DNA of 64,000 nt from NCBI RefSeq assembly GCF_000695685.1, contig NZ_JFFR01000002.1, forward strand, positions 806,001 through 870,000, given 5' to 3'. Positions within the stretch are counted from its first letter, which is position 1. Each line of letters begins with the position of its first letter. The position numbers and the translations under genes were made by a program. The notes under the pieces were generated by a model. The model did no database searches and was not told where the DNA came from. It worked only from the letters and a program-made list of their open reading frames with translations. Of the stretch, positions 22,755-31,982 are shown one piece after another. This DNA is from Vibrio fortis. Lineage in GTDB: Bacteria; Pseudomonadota; Gammaproteobacteria; Enterobacterales; Vibrionaceae.

Positions 22755-23307
22755 TGAATATCCTTATTTAAGCCAAAAGACTTCCGTGGACCTAAAAACA
22801 TACCGATAGCAAAAATGCAATTCTACTTATGTCTGTTAGACGAATAGCTTAGCCGACAATTACAGCACAAATCGGTCACATATAAAACGAAAGTTTATAT
22901 AAATGTTAATAAATCGTATCTTTCTATTTTTAAATACTGATTTCCTCTCACTTTCATCTTGTCACGCTTAGTCAAGTGATTGGATTTGGAGCACTCAACT
23001 AACGGTGTTCGCAACTTATATGGATGTTTGTTCTCACACTATTAATGAGAGTTTTGCTTTGTTAAAGAGACAGTTCAATGCAGCTCACTCCTACATTTCA
23101 ATTCCTTAAATGCTGTAATTTCGGATTATTTTTTCTAATCCAAGTTATAGATTTTTATCTTGATCAAGTTCACACTTTTTGATTGCTAATTCGGCAATCA
23201 AACTCTAATATCTCGCGCCTAGATTCCCTAATCGCTTTATTCAATTTGGTTCTCCTTTATGGAGCGCTAAGGCTGTTTACGTCTTTAATTTTTGGAGAGA
23301 TACGCAA
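22755..23307. other. Divergent region chemoreceptor / emrD, with dyads
   Basis: This 553-bp AT-rich region has no well supported gene. Two dyads lie on the emrD side: GGATTA / TAATCC (23123-23141) and a perfect 9-bp repeat TTTGATTGC / GCAATCAAA (23178-23202, loop TAATTCG). A 29-codon frame near 23021-23110 lacks a good ribosome binding site and was not called. A TGTGACCGATTTGTGC half-symmetric CRP-like sequence lies near 22865-22880 on the minus strand, upstream of the chemoreceptor gene. Confidence 0.45.
23178..23202. promoter_or_regulatory. Perfect 9-bp dyad upstream of emrD
   Basis: TTTGATTGC and GCAATCAAA are separated by seven bases. The dyad ends 105 bp before the emrD ATG. It could be an operator for a dimeric regulator or a leader hairpin; no T-run follows, so it does not look like an intrinsic terminator. 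Confidence 0.4.
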
Positions 23308-24513
23308 ATGTCCGCCTCGTTTCCATTAGCGAAACTTACCTTTTTAATCGCTATTCTGACAGCCGTAGGTCAAATGACTCAAACGATGTACGTGCCTTCT
23401 ATCGGTCATATGGCAGGTGAGTTCTTGGTTTCTGCGTCTTCACTTCAAGCAGTGATGGCGTGTTACCTGATCCCTTATGGTTTGTCGCAATTTGTTTACG
23501 GTCCACTTTCAGATCGGCTTGGTCGTAAGCCTATCATCGTTGCTGGCTTAGTCATCTACATCGTAGGTACCTTGGCAGCCTTATTCGCTCATGAATTCGA
23601 ATGGTTCTTGGCGGGTAGCTTTATTCAAGGGCTCGGCATTGGTTGTGGCGGTGCGATGTCTCGTACATTAACTCGTGACTGTTTTGAGGGCACTGAATTA
23701 CATCGTGCAAACAGCTTAATCAGCATGTGTGTGATTTTCTCCCCATTGATGGCACCTGTATTGGGCGGTTACCTAACAGAAGCTTTTGGCTGGCGTTCTA
23801 GCTACTTGTTTCTAGCACTGTTTGGTATCGCTGTGGTGATCACCATGATGACGAGCATGATGGAAACATTGCCAAAAGAGCGACGCAAAAATGAATCAGT
23901 AGTCAACAGCTACAAATTCGTTCTGTCTGACAAACGCTTCCAAGGTTTCTTATTGGTACTGGTGGCAACATTTGCGGGCGTAGCAGTGTTCGAGGCAGCA
24001 GCTGGGGTATTACTTGGCGGTGTACTTGGCTTGCCAGCAACAACCGTGAGTTTACTGTTTGTGCTACCGATTCCTGGTTACCTAGTAGGTGCAGGCCTAT
24101 CGAGTTACATCGCACAACGCCGTTCTGAACGCCGCGCGCTGAATGTTGGTTTGGTTTCGATCTTAGTTGGCTCAGCTGTCGTGCTTATCCCAGGTCTGTT
24201 TGGTCAAACAACAGCATTAACTCTGATTGGCGGTGCAACTATTTACTTCTTGGGCGCTGGTATCTTATTTCCAGCAGCAACAACGGGAGCACTTTCGCCA
24301 TTCCCATATCACGCAGGTACAGGAGGCGCGATCTTAGGTGGTATGCAGAACCTAGGTGCCGGTATTGCAACACTGTTGGCATCGTTCTTCCCAGCTCAAG
24401 ACCAGCTGCCACTGGGTTGCTTAATGATTACCATGTCACTTATCGCTATGCTTGGTTTACGTTGGGTTAATCGTAAGCCTGACCACTCAAACGAAATGCC
24501 ATTGGCTATCTAA
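23308..24513 (+). CDS. emrD: Multidrug efflux MFS transporter EmrD
   Basis: A 401-residue, 12-segment major facilitator of the drug:H+ antiporter-1 group. The product aligns with E. coli EmrD from the N-terminus (AVGQMTQTMYVPSIGHMA) and has the MFS motif A between segments 2 and 3 (GPLSDRLGRKPII). EmrD exports uncouplers, detergents and related amphipathic compounds. The ribosome binding site is TGGAGAG. It is monocistronic, with a 553-bp upstream region and its own terminator. Confidence 0.92.
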   Translation: MSASFPLAKLTFLIAILTAVGQMTQTMYVPSIGHMAGEFLVSASSLQAVMACYLIPYGLSQFVYGPLSDRLGRKPIIVAGLVIYIVGTLAALFAHEFEWFLAGSFIQGLGIGCGGAMSRTLTRDCFEGTELHRANSLISMCVIFSPLMAPVLGGYLTEAFGWRSSYLFLALFGIAVVITMMTSMMETLPKERRKNESVVNSYKFVLSDKRFQGFLLVLVATFAGVAVFEAAAGVLLGGVLGLPATTVSLLFVLPIPGYLVGAGLSSYIAQRRSERRALNVGLVSILVGSAVVLIPGLFGQTTALTLIGGATIYFLGAGILFPAATTGALSPFPYHAGTGGAILGGMQNLGAGIATLLASFFPAQDQLPLGCLMITMSLIAMLGLRWVNRKPDHSNEMPLAI

Positions 24514-24544
24514 AGTAGAACGCAAATCTTGCCTCACAAATAGA

Positions 24545-24574
24545 GGGACATGCTAAAAGGCGTGTCCCTTTTTT
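24545..24574 (+). terminator. emrD terminator
   Basis: GGGACATGC / GCGTGTCCC (one G-U pair), loop TAAAAG, followed by six T residues. Confidence 0.88.
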
Positions 24575-24721
24575 ATTACCCGTTTACCCTCGCCTGATGT
24601 CTACCATCAATTTAATCAAACATTACTTTGATTTTTTAAAAACAATAACAGACACTTACGATGAAAGTGCATATCCAGAATCCAATTATAAATAACATCA
24701 CTGGAAGGAAACTAAGGGACA

Positions 24722-24989
24722 TAGGGCGTGTTGATCTTTCGAGCTGATTTTTGCAGCGAGTTGCTGGGTATTTATACAAGGCAGAGGCGTCGATGTGTAG
24801 CTAGCCTACATGAGAAGTCGATAACGCAGTAAAAATGACCAGCAAACGCTGCCCGAAGGGTTCGGCTAAAAGCGTTTTACTCTTTGTTGAGGGAGATTTG
24901 CTTAGAATGACTAGGCGACTTCCCCCTCGCCGCGATTAAAACGCTTTTATCTCGAACAAAATTTAACCGCGAAAGGTCAACACGCCCTA
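24722..24989. mobile_element. MITE-like element with 20-bp terminal inverted repeats
   Basis: A 268-bp segment bounded by TAGGGCGTGTTGATCTTTCG (24722-24741) and CGAAAGGTCAACACGCCCTA (24970-24989); these are inverted copies with one mismatch. It has no coding capacity. An internal dyad TAAAAGCGTTTTA / TAAAACGCTTTTA (24867-24879 and 24937-24949) and another, CAGCGAGTTGCTGG / CCAGCAAACGCTG (24754-24767 and 24839-24851), make the interior highly structured. Such non-autonomous elements are common in Vibrio genomes. No clear target-site duplication was seen beyond the terminal TA. Sits between emrD and the oligopeptidase gene. Confidence 0.7.
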
Positions 24990-25050
24990 GACTCCAACTA
25001 CAAAGGATGCTGGCTTTAAAACGAGTAAGGTGCACACTAAGGATATACAG

Positions 25051-27216
25051 ATGCGTTTCGCTTTAACCACATTAGCCGCATCAGTGGCGCTTGTCGCCGG
25101 ATGCAGCAATCAAGGAATAACAACCATGAACCATTACTCTCCATCGCAACTTATCGCTCAACAAACCCAAGCTCCCGTTGCTAAGAAAGTCCCTCATTCA
25201 ATGACGACTCATGGTGACACACGAATTGATGATTACTATTGGATGCGTGATGACGAACGCCAAGACCCAGAGATCTTGCAGCACCTCGAGCAAGAGAACC
25301 AGTATGCCGAGACTGTGCTGAAACACACAGAAGCATCTCAAGAACAGTTATTTGAAGAGATCAAAGGCCGAATCGCGAAAGACGACAATTCGGTACCGGT
25401 TCGCAAAGGCAGCTACTACTACTCAAATAAAGTCACAGGTGACAACGAATACCCAGTTCATTTGCGCGAAAAACACTTTTTAGGAATAGACAAACAAGTC
25501 ATCTTAGACGTTAACGAACTCGCCAAAGAACATGAATTTTTCAGTATTGGTGGTCTATCTGTCAGCCCGAGCGAAAATATGTTGGCCTATGGCGAGGATA
25601 CTCTGAGCCGCCGTATTTACACCATCAAGATTAAAGACCTCACAACCGGTGAATACCTAAACGATGAAATTGAAGGTGCTTCGAGCGCTATCGCGTGGCA
25701 AAACGACAACCAGGCCTTCTACTACATCAAGAAAGATCCACAAACTCTACTCGGCTATCAAGTTTACCGCCATGTATTGGGCACACCTCAAACAAGCGAT
25801 GAGCTGATCTACGAAGAAGCTGACAGCGCTTACTATACTAGCATCAGTAAGAGTAAAGATGGCCAGCAGGTATACATTTGGCACTCGAGCACTGAAACCA
25901 GTGGTGTTTCAATTATTGATGCCAACAACCCAAATGCAAAAGCAGAAGCCTTCTACCCAAGAGAAAAGGGTATTGAGTACAGCATCGCCAAGCTAGAGGA
26001 TTGGTATTACATCTACACCAACTACCAAGCGGTCAACTTCCGCTTGATGAAAGCCACGTCCGAAGACATACATGACCGTTCAAAATGGGTCGATGTCATT
26101 CCAGCTGACGACAATGTACAGCTTGTCGATTTTGAGCTGTTTAATGATCATCTGGTTTACGAGCAGCGTTCAAATGGATTGTCTACAGTGAAGGTTCGTC
26201 AACTCTCTACAGGCAAAGAGTTTCCACTTGAGTTCAACGACACCGCCTTTGCTGCCTACCTAACAAGTAACCATGAGTTAGATAACTCTAAAGTTCGAAT
26301 TTATTACAGCAGCTTAACGACTCCTGGCACTTACTATGATTTCGACCTTAATACGGGTGAATCCGAAGTCATGAAGCAAACGCCCGTACTAGGTGACTTC
26401 GACGCGGATAACTACCAATCAGAACGAATCATGCTCACGGCTCGCGATGGTAAGCAAGTACCTGTCTCTTTGGTTTATCGCAAAGATAAATTCAAAAAAG
26501 ACGGAACTAACCCGATTTACCAATACGGCTATGGTTCTTATGGCTCAACCATAGAACCGATCTTCAGCTCAGTTCGCCTCAGCCTGCTTGATCGAGGCTT
26601 CGTTTACGCTATTGCACATATTCGTGGTTCAGAGATGCTGGGACGCCCTTGGTATGAAGATGGCAAAAAACTGACTAAACAAAACACGTTCAGTGACTTC
26701 ATCGATGTCACCAAAGGCCTAGTGGAAGAGGGTTACGGCGCTAAAGATAAAGTGTTCGCAGTAGGCGGTTCGGCAGGCGGTCTGTTGATGGGTGCAATCA
26801 TTAATCAAGCCCCTGAGTTATATCGAGGCATTGGCGCTCATGTTCCATTTGTTGACGTCGTCACTACCATGCTTGATGAGTCAATCCCTCTTACAACTAA
26901 CGAGTACGACGAATGGGGTGATCCAAACAATAAAACCTACTACGATTACATGTTGAGTTACTCGCCATACGACAACGTGAAAGCTCAGAACTACCCGAAT
27001 ATGTTGGTGACAACAGGTCTGCATGACTCACAAGTACAGTACTTTGAACCTATGAAGTGGGTAGCGAAGTTGCGTGAGGTGAAAACAGACAACAATGTAC
27101 TTGTGTTCAAAACCGACATGGAAGCGGGTCACGGCGGTGCATCGGGTCGATTTAAGCGACTAAAAGAAGACGCCCTGGAATACGCGTTCTTTTTAGATTT
27201 ACTCAAGACTCAATAG
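25051..27216 (+). CDS. Prolyl oligopeptidase family serine peptidase (S9A, oligopeptidase B-like lipoprotein)
   Basis: A 721-residue peptidase resembling E. coli PtrB (686 residues) with a beta-propeller domain followed by an alpha/beta hydrolase domain. The triad is S574 (VGGSAGG), D659 (LHDSQV) and H694 (AGHGGA); the spacings of 85 and 35 residues equal those of PtrB. Unlike PtrB, it starts with a lipoprotein signal, MRFALTTLAASVALVAGC, so C18 would be acylated and the enzyme anchored in the envelope. The ATG at 25051 was chosen for this signal and the AAGGAT ribosome binding site; a GTG seven codons upstream is less likely. It would cut peptides after Arg or Lys. Confidence 0.9.
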   Translation: MRFALTTLAASVALVAGCSNQGITTMNHYSPSQLIAQQTQAPVAKKVPHSMTTHGDTRIDDYYWMRDDERQDPEILQHLEQENQYAETVLKHTEASQEQLFEEIKGRIAKDDNSVPVRKGSYYYSNKVTGDNEYPVHLREKHFLGIDKQVILDVNELAKEHEFFSIGGLSVSPSENMLAYGEDTLSRRIYTIKIKDLTTGEYLNDEIEGASSAIAWQNDNQAFYYIKKDPQTLLGYQVYRHVLGTPQTSDELIYEEADSAYYTSISKSKDGQQVYIWHSSTETSGVSIIDANNPNAKAEAFYPREKGIEYSIAKLEDWYYIYTNYQAVNFRLMKATSEDIHDRSKWVDVIPADDNVQLVDFELFNDHLVYEQRSNGLSTVKVRQLSTGKEFPLEFNDTAFAAYLTSNHELDNSKVRIYYSSLTTPGTYYDFDLNTGESEVMKQTPVLGDFDADNYQSERIMLTARDGKQVPVSLVYRKDKFKKDGTNPIYQYGYGSYGSTIEPIFSSVRLSLLDRGFVYAIAHIRGSEMLGRPWYEDGKKLTKQNTFSDFIDVTKGLVEEGYGAKDKVFAVGGSAGGLLMGAIINQAPELYRGIGAHVPFVDVVTTMLDESIPLTTNEYDEWGDPNNKTYYDYMLSYSPYDNVKAQNYPNMLVTTGLHDSQVQYFEPMKWVAKLREVKTDNNVLVFKTDMEAGHGGASGRFKRLKEDALEYAFFLDLLKTQ

Positions 27217-27246
27217 ATTCAATACAAGTATTCACATCATTTTATG

Positions 27247-27273
27247 TCGCCACTTTGTCTCTACAAATGGCGA
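27247..27273 (+). terminator. Possible terminator after oligopeptidase gene
   Basis: TCGCCA(C)TTTGT / ACAAATGGCGA stem with a CTCT loop. The following sequence has no clear T-run, so it may be a weak terminator or only a stabilising hairpin. Confidence 0.4.
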
Positions 27274-27377
27274 GATACATTATTAAGCATGGTTAAATAC
27301 GATTAACTATGAAACTCACCAAATCAAATAGTCTTTGCTGCACTACAGGTAAAGGTTTACGAGAGGTATAAAAATAA

Positions 27378-28184
27378 ATGAAAGTAATTAGCTTCAACAT
27401 CAATGGTCTAAGAGCCCGCCTTCATCAACTACAAGCGGTTATCGATAAGCACCAACCAGATGTTATTGGCCTACAAGAAATCAAAGTTCATGACGAAGCA
27501 TTTCCTCTCGCTGACGTTGAAGCTATGGGCTATAAGGTTTACTTCCACGGCCAAAAAGCACACTACGGTGTTGCGATGCTGTGCAAGCAAGAGCCTATCT
27601 CTGTTCAGAAGGGTTTCCCAACAGACAATGAAGAACATCAAAAACGTATGATCATGGCGACGTTTGAAGATGATAATGGCGAAAAGACAACCGTGCTAAA
27701 TGGTTACTTCCCACAAGGCGACAACATTAATCACGAGACTAAGTTCCCATACAAACGCCAGTTCTACAAAGATCTAATGACTTACCTAAACGATCACCAC
27801 AGCAATGACGAACAGATTGTTGTTATGGGTGATATCAACATCAGCCCAATTGATGCAGATATCGGTATCGGTGAGCCAAACGCTAAACGTTGGCTAAAAA
27901 CAGGTAAATGTTCGTTCCAACCAGAAGAGCGTGAATGGCTGAAAACCTTATTAGATTGGGGGTTTGTTGACACTTTCCGCCAGCTTCACCCTGATGTAAC
28001 CGATCAATATTCGTGGTTTGATTACCGTTCAAAAGGTTTTGTAGACAACCGCGGCCTTCGTATTGATGTGGTATTAGCTACTCCAAAACTTGCAGATAAG
28101 TGTACTGAAGCAGGCATCGACTACGAACTGCGTGGTATCGAAAAGCCGTCTGATCACGCGCCGATTTGGTCAACGTTTAAGTAA
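27378..28184 (+). CDS. xthA: Exodeoxyribonuclease III (AP endonuclease)
   Basis: Base-excision repair enzyme that cleaves 5' of abasic sites and degrades one strand of duplex DNA from 3' ends. The 268-residue product has the same length as E. coli Xth. It shows the N-terminal [14 protein letters not shown], the metal ligand E34 in GLQEIKV, the [16 protein letters not shown] loop with the catalytic aspartate/asparagine, and the C-terminal SDHAPIW with the catalytic histidine (H260). Monocistronic; its terminator is shared with the convergent metalloprotease gene. Confidence 0.97.
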   Translation: MKVISFNINGLRARLHQLQAVIDKHQPDVIGLQEIKVHDEAFPLADVEAMGYKVYFHGQKAHYGVAMLCKQEPISVQKGFPTDNEEHQKRMIMATFEDDNGEKTTVLNGYFPQGDNINHETKFPYKRQFYKDLMTYLNDHHSNDEQIVVMGDINISPIDADIGIGEPNAKRWLKTGKCSFQPEEREWLKTLLDWGFVDTFRQLHPDVTDQYSWFDYRSKGFVDNRGLRIDVVLATPKLADKCTEAGIDYELRGIEKPSDHAPIWSTFK

Positions 28185-28198
28185 TGAATTGCTAAGTG

Positions 28199-28228
28199 AA
28201 AAGGGGAACCATCGCGGTTCCCCTTTTT
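28199..28228. terminator. Bidirectional terminator xthA / metalloprotease gene
   Basis: Perfect 12-bp stem, AAAAGGGGAACC / GGTTCCCCTTTT, loop ATCGC, with A and T flanks on both sides, lying between two convergent genes. Confidence 0.92.
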
Positions 28229-28231
28229 AGA

Positions 28232-30964
28232 TTAGTTAAGAGGCCAAGCCGTCACTCCATCCACACTAATCGGTGTTTTAGCAAACTCATCAACACAATA
28301 CCCTTTGCTCGAACTTGCAAAGTAAGTCAACGGCATTGGCGCTAGGCTCAGAGTCGCTACTTGCTGTTTCGCTTTATCGCTAAAACTAAAGCCCCACATA
28401 TCTAAGTAGCTTCTCATATCACGTTCATTCACGTAGCTCAGTGCGATCAACAACCAATCATCATTGGAAATCTGGTTTGCTTCATCGCGAGAGTAGCTAT
28501 CAAAGCCGATGTTTTGTTTATTCGCATCCCATAGTTCATCACTCGACTTAAGGCGATTAAACTCACGTTCAATCAAGTGAAGTCGACCTAGCATATGCCA
28601 GCCGTAGTCTATTACACCCTGTTCTTGCGCTAACATCATCATCTGAATGAAGACACGCGCCCCCCAACTCCAACTGGTTTGATTTTGCTGTGCCATAAAC
28701 GCATTAGGATCAGGCTGCGTTCGACTCTGTTGAAGCAACTCATACTGGCCTTTAAAGTCTAGACTCTGACAATCGGATACTTTGCCCGTATCTAGATAGT
28801 ATCGAGACTTACTGTAATAGGAGTAGTAGTTGGTTGTAGCATGCCCATCCCAACCACTAAAACGGAATCGACCTTTCTCTAAGCCATGCCCTAATTCATG
28901 TAAATCACCGTGACCAAGTGGATGAAACGACCAATAAGCATCGTAAGGGTTTCCTGAACAGCCATAACCACACGTCGCTTGGTCGGCGTTCATATGCTTA
29001 ACGATATCTATCGTCTCGACTTGCCAACCTTTACTCTCTCCATACCCATGAACTTCTGCTATTTCATCAATTCCCGGTCCTCTGAAGCCCGCTAATGCAT
29101 GAGGGAAATTGTGCATGTATCGCTCTGTCGCTAGCGCCATATCATGTGGTTGATTCCAATCACTTGAACCAATTGACGTTTGCATCTTGTCTAACTTTGA
29201 GTGCACCTCAAAGCCTGGAGTAATCAATTCTGCCCAATCAAACTTCGCCTCTTCTAGTTCTGCAACAAAGCGTTCGTTATCTTCTTCGCTTCTCCATACC
29301 GGGTGCTGAGCAACATTCTCAAACTTCAACTCGACATTAATATCATTCTTATCAAAATGAACCTGCAGTGTTCCACCATATGCAGAGGTCAGAGTAATGG
29401 TTTCTCCGGATTCCACTGGATAAGCGACCGATGTTAGGAACTTAGGCCTCGCATAGCCGCCGTCTTTTGAGAACTCATGAGTTGCACCACTACGCAGTGA
29501 ATTAAATGCAATGGAAGTACTCACATCGTTACTATCGATACGTGTCACTTTGATTGTCTGACCTGGTAGCGCATATAAACCCGCCGAGCGGAAGTGGCGT
29601 TTCGATTCTAGCATCACCGTTTTGCTAACCAGCGGAACATCTTCAAAGGTTTTAGTGCTGAAGTTACCCAAGCTTGGTTGAGCAGCATTCAGGGTTCGAC
29701 TTTGATACTGTGCGTAATCACTGAAATAAGACCTGAGAAAATCAATTCGCTCAGTGTTATTCTTGTCCATTGGATAAGTAACACCTTGTCGATAGCTATC
29801 AGCTAGCAGCAGTATCAATTTTTCATATTGATAATCATCGTTAGCAAACAGATCGACTTTCTGTTTATCTAGGTTGTTCAAGTGAGTACGGATGGTATTC
29901 GCCGCTTGATAAAACTCGGAATTCATCAAGGATTCGTCGGTGCAGGACTTGTCATCACATAGCTTCAGGTCGACATTAAAACTATCGTCTTTGAGACGTT
30001 TTAACAGGGCTTGTTCCGCGACAATAGAGTCTGGAATTTGGTCAACGAGTTGCTTTGGGTCCCAATCTGATAAGCCTAATTTACGCCAATAGTTGTCACC
30101 CACATATTGAATGTGCATTTCAGCAAACAAAGCACGACCAAGCTCTGTCATTCCGCCGTCTAAATGCAAATACAAAACCGGGATTTGATGTTCAAATGCG
30201 TAGTTTAAGCCTTCGACTACATCACTTAAGTTGTCACCGTCATTTAGCTTCTGAGAAATAATCAAAAGATCCGGCTTATCTTCAAGACACGCCTTTAATT
30301 TACCCGCATCACAAGCGTCGTCATCATTGATCACCGCTTCTGTATTTATATTGCCCTTAATCCAGTTTCGGGTCGCACCATCATCAGGAAAGTAGTAAGA
30401 CTGATCCATTTGAGCCATTACGATCCTTGTTGGCTTGTCCGATCCTACCGTCCAACTAAACAGGTTTTTCAACCATGTCTCCATCTGCTCGTTAACCGAG
30501 TCAGGAAAGCGTTGCTGAGTACGGAATGGATTACTGGCGAGTGCTGCATAGCGAGTTTGCGAAGACGTGTAACCAGCAACGCCGATGACCAGCTCTTGGT
30601 CGGCGTAACTGTCATTCATTGCCTTGTTAGTTTTAAGAATGGTGTCGTTAAAGCCATAAGTAGGAGAGATAATGGCCGTGTCGTGGGTAGGGTCCCAATG
30701 CAACTGATTGAGTGATTGTCCCGCCTCCCCTTGCATCAGGTGATTCTTGATCTGATTGTATTGACGATTAAGGTCAGAAACTAAAGATTCGCTCGCAGTG
30801 ATAAACTCACTAGGATCGGAAACCAAAGAGGCATCGCCACTCTCAAGTGCTTTCTGTACTGCCGTTTTCGGCTGAGTTGATCCATCAGAACCGCTACCTC
30901 CACCACAGCCGGTGAGTAACAATGAAGGCATTGCCATGCATAAAAATAGTGTGCTTTTTTTCAT
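28232..30964 (-). CDS. ImpA-like M60 family zinc metalloprotease, lipoprotein
   Basis: A 910-residue predicted lipoprotein: signal MKKSTLFLCMAMPSLLLTGC with C20 as the lipid-modified residue, followed by a Gly/Ser-rich linker. The zinc-binding motif H689-E-L-G-H693 (LHELGHGLEKGRF) lies in the C-terminal third. Length and organisation resemble Pseudomonas ImpA (about 920 residues), which cleaves host glycoproteins, and more distantly the AcfD/SslE mucinases. Substrate here is unknown; mucin-type glycoproteins are a reasonable guess. The start at 30964 was chosen for the signal peptide over a site 15 codons upstream. Monocistronic. Confidence 0.82.
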   Translation of the reverse strand: MKKSTLFLCMAMPSLLLTGCGGGSGSDGSTQPKTAVQKALESGDASLVSDPSEFITASESLVSDLNRQYNQIKNHLMQGEAGQSLNQLHWDPTHDTAIISPTYGFNDTILKTNKAMNDSYADQELVIGVAGYTSSQTRYAALASNPFRTQQRFPDSVNEQMETWLKNLFSWTVGSDKPTRIVMAQMDQSYYFPDDGATRNWIKGNINTEAVINDDDACDAGKLKACLEDKPDLLIISQKLNDGDNLSDVVEGLNYAFEHQIPVLYLHLDGGMTELGRALFAEMHIQYVGDNYWRKLGLSDWDPKQLVDQIPDSIVAEQALLKRLKDDSFNVDLKLCDDKSCTDESLMNSEFYQAANTIRTHLNNLDKQKVDLFANDDYQYEKLILLLADSYRQGVTYPMDKNNTERIDFLRSYFSDYAQYQSRTLNAAQPSLGNFSTKTFEDVPLVSKTVMLESKRHFRSAGLYALPGQTIKVTRIDSNDVSTSIAFNSLRSGATHEFSKDGGYARPKFLTSVAYPVESGETITLTSAYGGTLQVHFDKNDINVELKFENVAQHPVWRSEEDNERFVAELEEAKFDWAELITPGFEVHSKLDKMQTSIGSSDWNQPHDMALATERYMHNFPHALAGFRGPGIDEIAEVHGYGESKGWQVETIDIVKHMNADQATCGYGCSGNPYDAYWSFHPLGHGDLHELGHGLEKGRFRFSGWDGHATTNYYSYYSKSRYYLDTGKVSDCQSLDFKGQYELLQQSRTQPDPNAFMAQQNQTSWSWGARVFIQMMMLAQEQGVIDYGWHMLGRLHLIEREFNRLKSSDELWDANKQNIGFDSYSRDEANQISNDDWLLIALSYVNERDMRSYLDMWGFSFSDKAKQQVATLSLAPMPLTYFASSSKGYCVDEFAKTPISVDGVTAWPLN

Positions 30965-31085
30965 TACTGTACGACACTCTAATAAAATTGAACTGAGTGT
31001 ATCTATCATTCTTTCTAAATCAATTTATACACTCAATACCAATGTGAGATCGGAACCAAGTTAACGATTTTAGATAAGTCGCAAT

Positions 31086-31248
31086 TTATACCAATCGTAG
31101 TAAATAACTACTCACCCTAGCTTGCTAAAATGCTCGATAACTGCGTTAGAATTTTTGATTGTAGAATAACTACTTATCAAAAAATGCTGCCTTGTTCTCA
31201 AGCCTTTTTTCTGCGCTATTTCTGAACACTTACTGTGATTGGTATGAA
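31086..31248. repeat. Inverted-repeat element with TTATACCAATC-type ends
   Basis: Ends read TTATACCAATCGTAGTAA on the left and TTACTGTGATTGGTATGAA on the right, an imperfect inverted repeat of about 18 bp, 163 bp in total. The interior has a further dyad, TTTTTGAT / ATCAAAAA, around 31152-31188. It is non-coding. The end motif TATACCAAT/C resembles that of a short palindrome at 57652-57701. Confidence 0.6.
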
Positions 31249-31273
31249 CCAGAGGACGAGCGAAGATTGGAAT

Positions 31274-31300
31274 AAAAAACGGCGCTAAAAAGCGCCGTTT
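31274..31300 (-). terminator. Terminator of the amino acid ABC transporter operon
   Basis: Perfect AAACGGCGC / GCGCCGTTT stem, loop TAAAAA; the A-run on the plus strand gives the U-run for the minus-strand operon ending at 31303. Confidence 0.9.
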
Positions 31301-31302
31301 AA

Positions 31303-31980
31303 TTAACTAAGTGGTCTTAGGTAAGCCAAGAATCGTTTCTCAGCATACTTAAATATGGCGATGATAATAAACGTTAACGCCATGTAGAACAGGCCTGCTG
31401 TTAAGAACGACTCAAATGGCGCGTAGTAACGTGAGTTAACCAGACGTGCTGCACCTGTTAAGTCCATAATCGTTACGATACCCGCAACAGCTGAACCGTG
31501 AAGCATGAAGATAACTTCGTTACTGTAAGCTGGCAGCGCGCGACGTAGAGCACTTGGCAGAATGATGCGACGGTACGTCTTCGGTGTACTCATGCCGTAT
31601 GCTTTCGCGGCTTCAACTTCACCTTTTGGTAGGCCGTTAATCGCACCACGAATGATCTCTGCCGTGTAAGCCGAGGTATTTAAGATAAATGCCACCAAAG
31701 CACAGAACCATGCGTTTTCCCACAGCGTATCTTTCACTGGGAAAAATTGGTCCATACCGTAATAAATCAGGTAAAGCTGAACCAGCAGTGGTGTACCACG
31801 GAAAAAGTAGATAAATGACCACGCAGGACCATTAATCAGCATGTTATGGCTGTTACGCGCTATCGCCAATGGGATAGCCACAAAAAGACCGATAACTAGA
31901 GCTACTGTTACCATCCACGCCGTTGTCCAAAGACCACTCAGGTAAATTGGAAAACTTTCAACAATCAATGAAAAGTCCAT
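31303..31980 (-). CDS. Basic amino acid ABC transporter, permease (ArtM/HisM type)
   Basis: A 225-residue inner membrane permease of the polar amino acid uptake family. It has about five membrane segments and the EAA loop for docking the ATPase (GEVEAAKAYGMSTPKTYRRIILPSALRRALP). Length fits ArtM/HisM. Its start is 2 bp from the end of the other permease gene, so the two are translationally coupled. It is the last gene of the four-gene operon. Confidence 0.9.
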   Translation of the reverse strand: MDFSLIVESFPIYLSGLWTTAWMVTVALVIGLFVAIPLAIARNSHNMLINGPAWSFIYFFRGTPLLVQLYLIYYGMDQFFPVKDTLWENAWFCALVAFILNTSAYTAEIIRGAINGLPKGEVEAAKAYGMSTPKTYRRIILPSALRRALPAYSNEVIFMLHGSAVAGIVTIMDLTGAARLVNSRYYAPFESFLTAGLFYMALTFIIIAIFKYAEKRFLAYLRPLS

Positions 31981-31982
31981 AG

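Larger units (their letters stand above)
30965..31302. other. Intergenic region with inverted-repeat element
   Basis: This 338-bp stretch contains the leader of the metalloprotease gene, then the structured repeat listed at 31086-31248, then the terminator of the amino acid transporter operon. No gene was found. Confidence 0.6.

Noticed and set aside
23021-23110. 29-codon frame upstream of emrD as a leader peptide
   Set aside because: No regulatory codon run, no convincing ribosome binding site and no attenuator structure directly after it.
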